DNA of 64,000 nucleotides, from contig NZ_JAERRK010000006.1 of assembly GCF_016741775.1 (NCBI RefSeq), positions 186,001 through 250,000 on the forward strand. Reading direction: 5' to 3'. Below, piece by piece: positions 61,634 through 64,000 of the stretch. The DNA is from Streptomyces actinomycinicus. Lineage in GTDB: Bacteria; Actinomycetota; Actinomycetes; Streptomycetales; Streptomycetaceae. Each line of letters begins with the position of its first letter. Positions within the stretch are counted from its first letter, which is position 1. The notes below the pieces were generated by a model. That model ran no database searches. It had not been told where the DNA came from and saw only the letters and a program-made list of their open reading frames with translations. The translations under genes were made by a program, and so were the position numbers.

Positions 61634-62665
61634 TCAGCGGTCCACGATCCGGTCGAACTGGGTGGTGGTGTGCCGCAGATGGGCCACGAGTTCGTCGCCG
61701 ACCTTCGGCTCCGCGGCGTCCGACGGCACGAACAGGATCGACACCTGCATGTGCGGCGGCTCGGCGAACCAGCGCTGCTTGCCGTCCCAGACGAACGGAG
61801 AAAGGTTCCGGTTGACCGTGGCGAGCCCGGCGCGTGCGACGCCCTTGGCGCGCGGCATGACGCCGTGCAGGGCCTTCGGGGCCTCCAGACCCACCCCGTG
61901 CGACGTACCGCCCGCCACGACGACCAGGAAGCCGTCCGAGGCCGCCTTCTGCTGCCGGTAGCCGAACCGGTCGCCCTTCGCCACACGCGTGACGTCCAGG
62001 ACGGCTCCGCGGTACTCGGTGGCCTCGTGGTCCCCCAGCCACAGCCGCGTGCCGATGCGGGCGCGGAACCGGGTCTGCGGGAACTGCTGCTGGAGCCGGA
62101 TCAGCTCGTCCGCCTTGAGGTGGCTGACGAACATCGTGTGCAGCGGCAGCCGGGCCGCGCGCAGCCGGTCCATCCAGCCGATGACCTCCTCGACGGCGTC
62201 CGAGCCGTCGGTGCGGTCCAGCGGCAGGTGGATGGCGAAGCCCTCCAGCCGGACGTTCTCTATGGCCTGGTGGAGCTGCGGCAGGTCGTGCTCGCTGATG
62301 CCGTGCCGCTTCATCGAGGACATCACCTCGATGACGACGCGGGCGCCCACGAGGCCGTACACGCCGTCGATCGACGACACCGAGCGGATGACCCGGTCGG
62401 GCAGCGGGACGGGCTCCTCGCCGCGCCGGTAGGGCGTCAGCACCAGCAGGTCACCGCCGAACCAGTCCTTGATGCGCGCGGCCTCGTACGTGGTGCCGAC
62501 GGCGAGCAGGTCCGCGCCGAGCCGCGTGGCCTCCTCCGCCAGCCGTTCGTGTCCGAAGCCGTAGCCGTTGCCCTTGCAGACCGGGACGAGTCCCGGGAAC
62601 TGCTCCTGCACGTGCTTGTGGTGCGCCCGCCAGCGCGCGGTGTCGACGTAGAGCGTGAGCGCCAT
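61634..62665 (-). CDS. Alanine-racemase-like PLP enzyme (fold type III)
   Basis: 343 residues, start ATG at 62665. The N-terminal TIM-barrel begins LTLYVDTARWRAHHKHV, with the PLP lysine in VCKGNGYGFG (Lys31). The C-terminal beta domain has RIGTRLWLGDHEATEYRGAVL and ends TTTQFDRIVDR. It differs from a typical Alr (about 380 residues, AxVKANAYGHG), so it may be a specialised racemase or a PLP enzyme acting on another amino acid. It precedes or pairs with the FemX gene (86-nt gap), pointing to peptidoglycan amino-acid supply. Confidence 0.85.
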   Translation of the reverse strand: MALTLYVDTARWRAHHKHVQEQFPGLVPVCKGNGYGFGHERLAEEATRLGADLLAVGTTYEAARIKDWFGGDLLVLTPYRRGEEPVPLPDRVIRSVSSIDGVYGLVGARVVIEVMSSMKRHGISEHDLPQLHQAIENVRLEGFAIHLPLDRTDGSDAVEEVIGWMDRLRAARLPLHTMFVSHLKADELIRLQQQFPQTRFRARIGTRLWLGDHEATEYRGAVLDVTRVAKGDRFGYRQQKAASDGFLVVVAGGTSHGVGLEAPKALHGVMPRAKGVARAGLATVNRNLSPFVWDGKQRWFAEPPHMQVSILFVPSDAAEPKVGDELVAHLRHTTTQFDRIVDR

Positions 62666-62750
62666 GGCCGGACCCGGGACCTTTCTCGTGGCTGCGGTGT
62701 ATCAGAGAGGGGAGAGCTGTGAAGGCTATGGAATCAAACGCCCGCGCGGC

Positions 62751-63872
62751 TCAGCGTCGCGACATGTAGATGTCGAGCGCCTTGTGGAGCAGCTTGTTCA
62801 GCGGGAAGTCCCACTCGCCGAGGTACTCGGCGGCCTGACCGCCGGTGCCGACCTTGAACTGGATCAGGCCGAAGAGGTGGTCGGTCTCGTCCAGCGAGTC
62901 GGAGATGCCGCGCAGGTCGTAGACGGTGGCGCCCATCGCGTAGGCGTCGCGCAGCATCCGCCACTGCATCGCGTTCGACGGCCGGACCTCGCGGCCGATG
63001 TTGTCGGAGGCGCCGTAGGAGTACCAGACGTGCCCGCCGACGATCAGCATGGTCGCCGCGGACAGGTTCACGCCGTTGTGCCGGGCGAAGTACAGCCGCA
63101 TGCGGTTGGGGTCCTCGGTGTTGAGGGCCGTCCACATGCGCTGGAAGTACGACAGCGGGCGCGGCCTGAAGTGGTCACGGACGGCTGTGATCTCGTACAG
63201 CCGCTGCCACTCGGCCAGGTCCTGGTAGCCGCCCTGGACGACCTCGACGCCGGCCTTCTCGGCCTTCTTGATGTTGCGGCGCCACAGCTGGTTGAAGTTC
63301 TTGTGGACCTCTTCCAGGGAACGGTTCGCCAACGGCACCTGGTAGACGTAGCGCGGCTGCACGTCGCCGAAACCGGCGCCGCCGTCCTCACCCTGCTGCC
63401 AGCCCATGCGGCGCAGCTTGTCGGCCACCTCGAAGGCACGCGGCTCGATGAAGTCGGCCTCCAGGTCGCGCAGACGCTTGACGTCCGGGTCCTGGATGCC
63501 CTTCTTGATGGTGTCCGCGTTCCAGCGGCGGATGATCACCGGCGGGCCCATCTTCACGGAGAAGGCACCCTGCTGCTTCAGGTGCGCCAGCATCGGCTGG
63601 AGCCAGTCGTCCAGGTTCGGCGCGTACCAGTTGATGACCGGGCCCTCGGGCAGGTACGCCAGATAGCGCTTGATCTTGGGCAGCTGGCGGTACAGGACCA
63701 GGCCCGCGCCGACCAGGTGGCCGGTGCGCTCGTCGAACCAGCCGAGGCTCTCCGAGCGCCATTCCGCCTTCACATCGGCCCAGGCCGGGACCTGCATGTG
63801 GCTCGCCGACGGCAGGCTCTGGATGTAGGCCAGATGTTGCTCGCGGCTGATGGTCCTCAGGGTCAGGCTCAT
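62751..63872 (-). CDS. femX: FemX-type peptidoglycan interpeptide-bridge aminoacyltransferase
   Basis: 373 residues from the ATG at 63872 behind GAGGAGCGCC. FemABX family: twin GNAT-like domains with SASHMQVPAWADVKAEWRSESLGW near the start. YLPEGPVINW, NFNQLWRRNIKKAEKAG and the late block VWYSYGASDNIGREVRPSNAMQW follow. In S. coelicolor the homologue adds the first glycine to lipid II from Gly-tRNA, making the LL-Dap-Gly bridge, and this locus matches that gene. The bridging helical arm is short. It works in the cytosol at the membrane. Confidence 0.92.
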   Translation of the reverse strand: MSLTLRTISREQHLAYIQSLPSASHMQVPAWADVKAEWRSESLGWFDERTGHLVGAGLVLYRQLPKIKRYLAYLPEGPVINWYAPNLDDWLQPMLAHLKQQGAFSVKMGPPVIIRRWNADTIKKGIQDPDVKRLRDLEADFIEPRAFEVADKLRRMGWQQGEDGGAGFGDVQPRYVYQVPLANRSLEEVHKNFNQLWRRNIKKAEKAGVEVVQGGYQDLAEWQRLYEITAVRDHFRPRPLSYFQRMWTALNTEDPNRMRLYFARHNGVNLSAATMLIVGGHVWYSYGASDNIGREVRPSNAMQWRMLRDAYAMGATVYDLRGISDSLDETDHLFGLIQFKVGTGGQAAEYLGEWDFPLNKLLHKALDIYMSRR

Positions 63873-64000
63873 GTCGGGGCGCTCCTCGGGCTGGTGTGTC
63901 CCCATGGGTACAGGGGCTCCGGCTCTCGCGCCGAAGCCTACTGCGCCTTGCGAGCGCCCCGACCGGGCGTACGGGCGTTAACCCGCGCGGGTCAGCCGAT

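Overview
The window is a high-GC actinobacterial chromosome segment, almost certainly from a Streptomyces. The gene order gyrA-gyrB-dciA-recF-gnd-dnaN-oriC-dnaA-rpmH-rnpA-yidD-yidC-jag-rsmG-parA-parB-trxA-trxB-sigM-murJ-pcnA, the GTG/TTG starts, the strong G/C third-position bias, the many TTGTCCACA-like DnaA boxes and the GTTTCACGTGAAAC parS sites all fit the Streptomyces replication-origin region. Function names below come from motifs read in the sequence and from this well-known gene order; no database search was run.

Left arm (1-21,200) is more variable. After a DUF5324-type gene there is a block at 1,085-6,912. It holds a TrmB/LuxR-type regulator, divergent from a 69-residue secreted peptide that ends in a repeated GVIGWD motif and a coupled 88-residue protein. 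Two secreted cell-wall-active proteins follow: a CHAP hydrolase and an Rpf-like muralytic enzyme that share the same six-repeat FG-GAP cassette. The block ends at tRNA-Ala(TGC). Then come an HTH regulator, a membrane Ser/Thr kinase with a G-rich leader, secreted/membrane proteins, a DLW-39 peptide, a GT2 glycosyltransferase and two orphan genes. A large HTH-STAND NTPase with 14 WD40 repeats, a DJ-1/PfpI protein, an NTF2-like protein, a cold-shock gene remnant and tRNA-Ile(GAT) complete this arm.

The core (21,200-41,800) is the replication/segregation region. The leftward genes are DUF3566, gyrA, gyrB, dciA, recF, gnd and dnaN. oriC (about 31,420-32,060) lies between dnaN and dnaA. The rightward genes from rpmH to parB are driven away from oriC by a promoter divergent from the dnaA promoter.

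The right arm (41,800-64,000) is mostly envelope and redox biology. trxB-trxA sits behind a SigR-type promoter. The leftward cluster DUF6049-murJ-pseudokinase-sigM-anti-sigma couples lipid II flipping with regulation. It is followed by the CCA-adding enzyme, an MFS protein, inositol-1-phosphate synthase, a PadR regulator with a perfect palindromic operator, a class A penicillin-binding protein, a GT87-like membrane glycosyltransferase, an alanine-racemase-like enzyme and a FemX-type peptidyltransferase. Seven perfect parS sites lie on the right side of oriC, several inside genes or a terminator.

The most promising undescribed items are the regulator/peptide/small-protein trio, the twin hydrolases with a homogenised propeller cassette, and the membrane-spanning HTH-STAND-WD40 protein.
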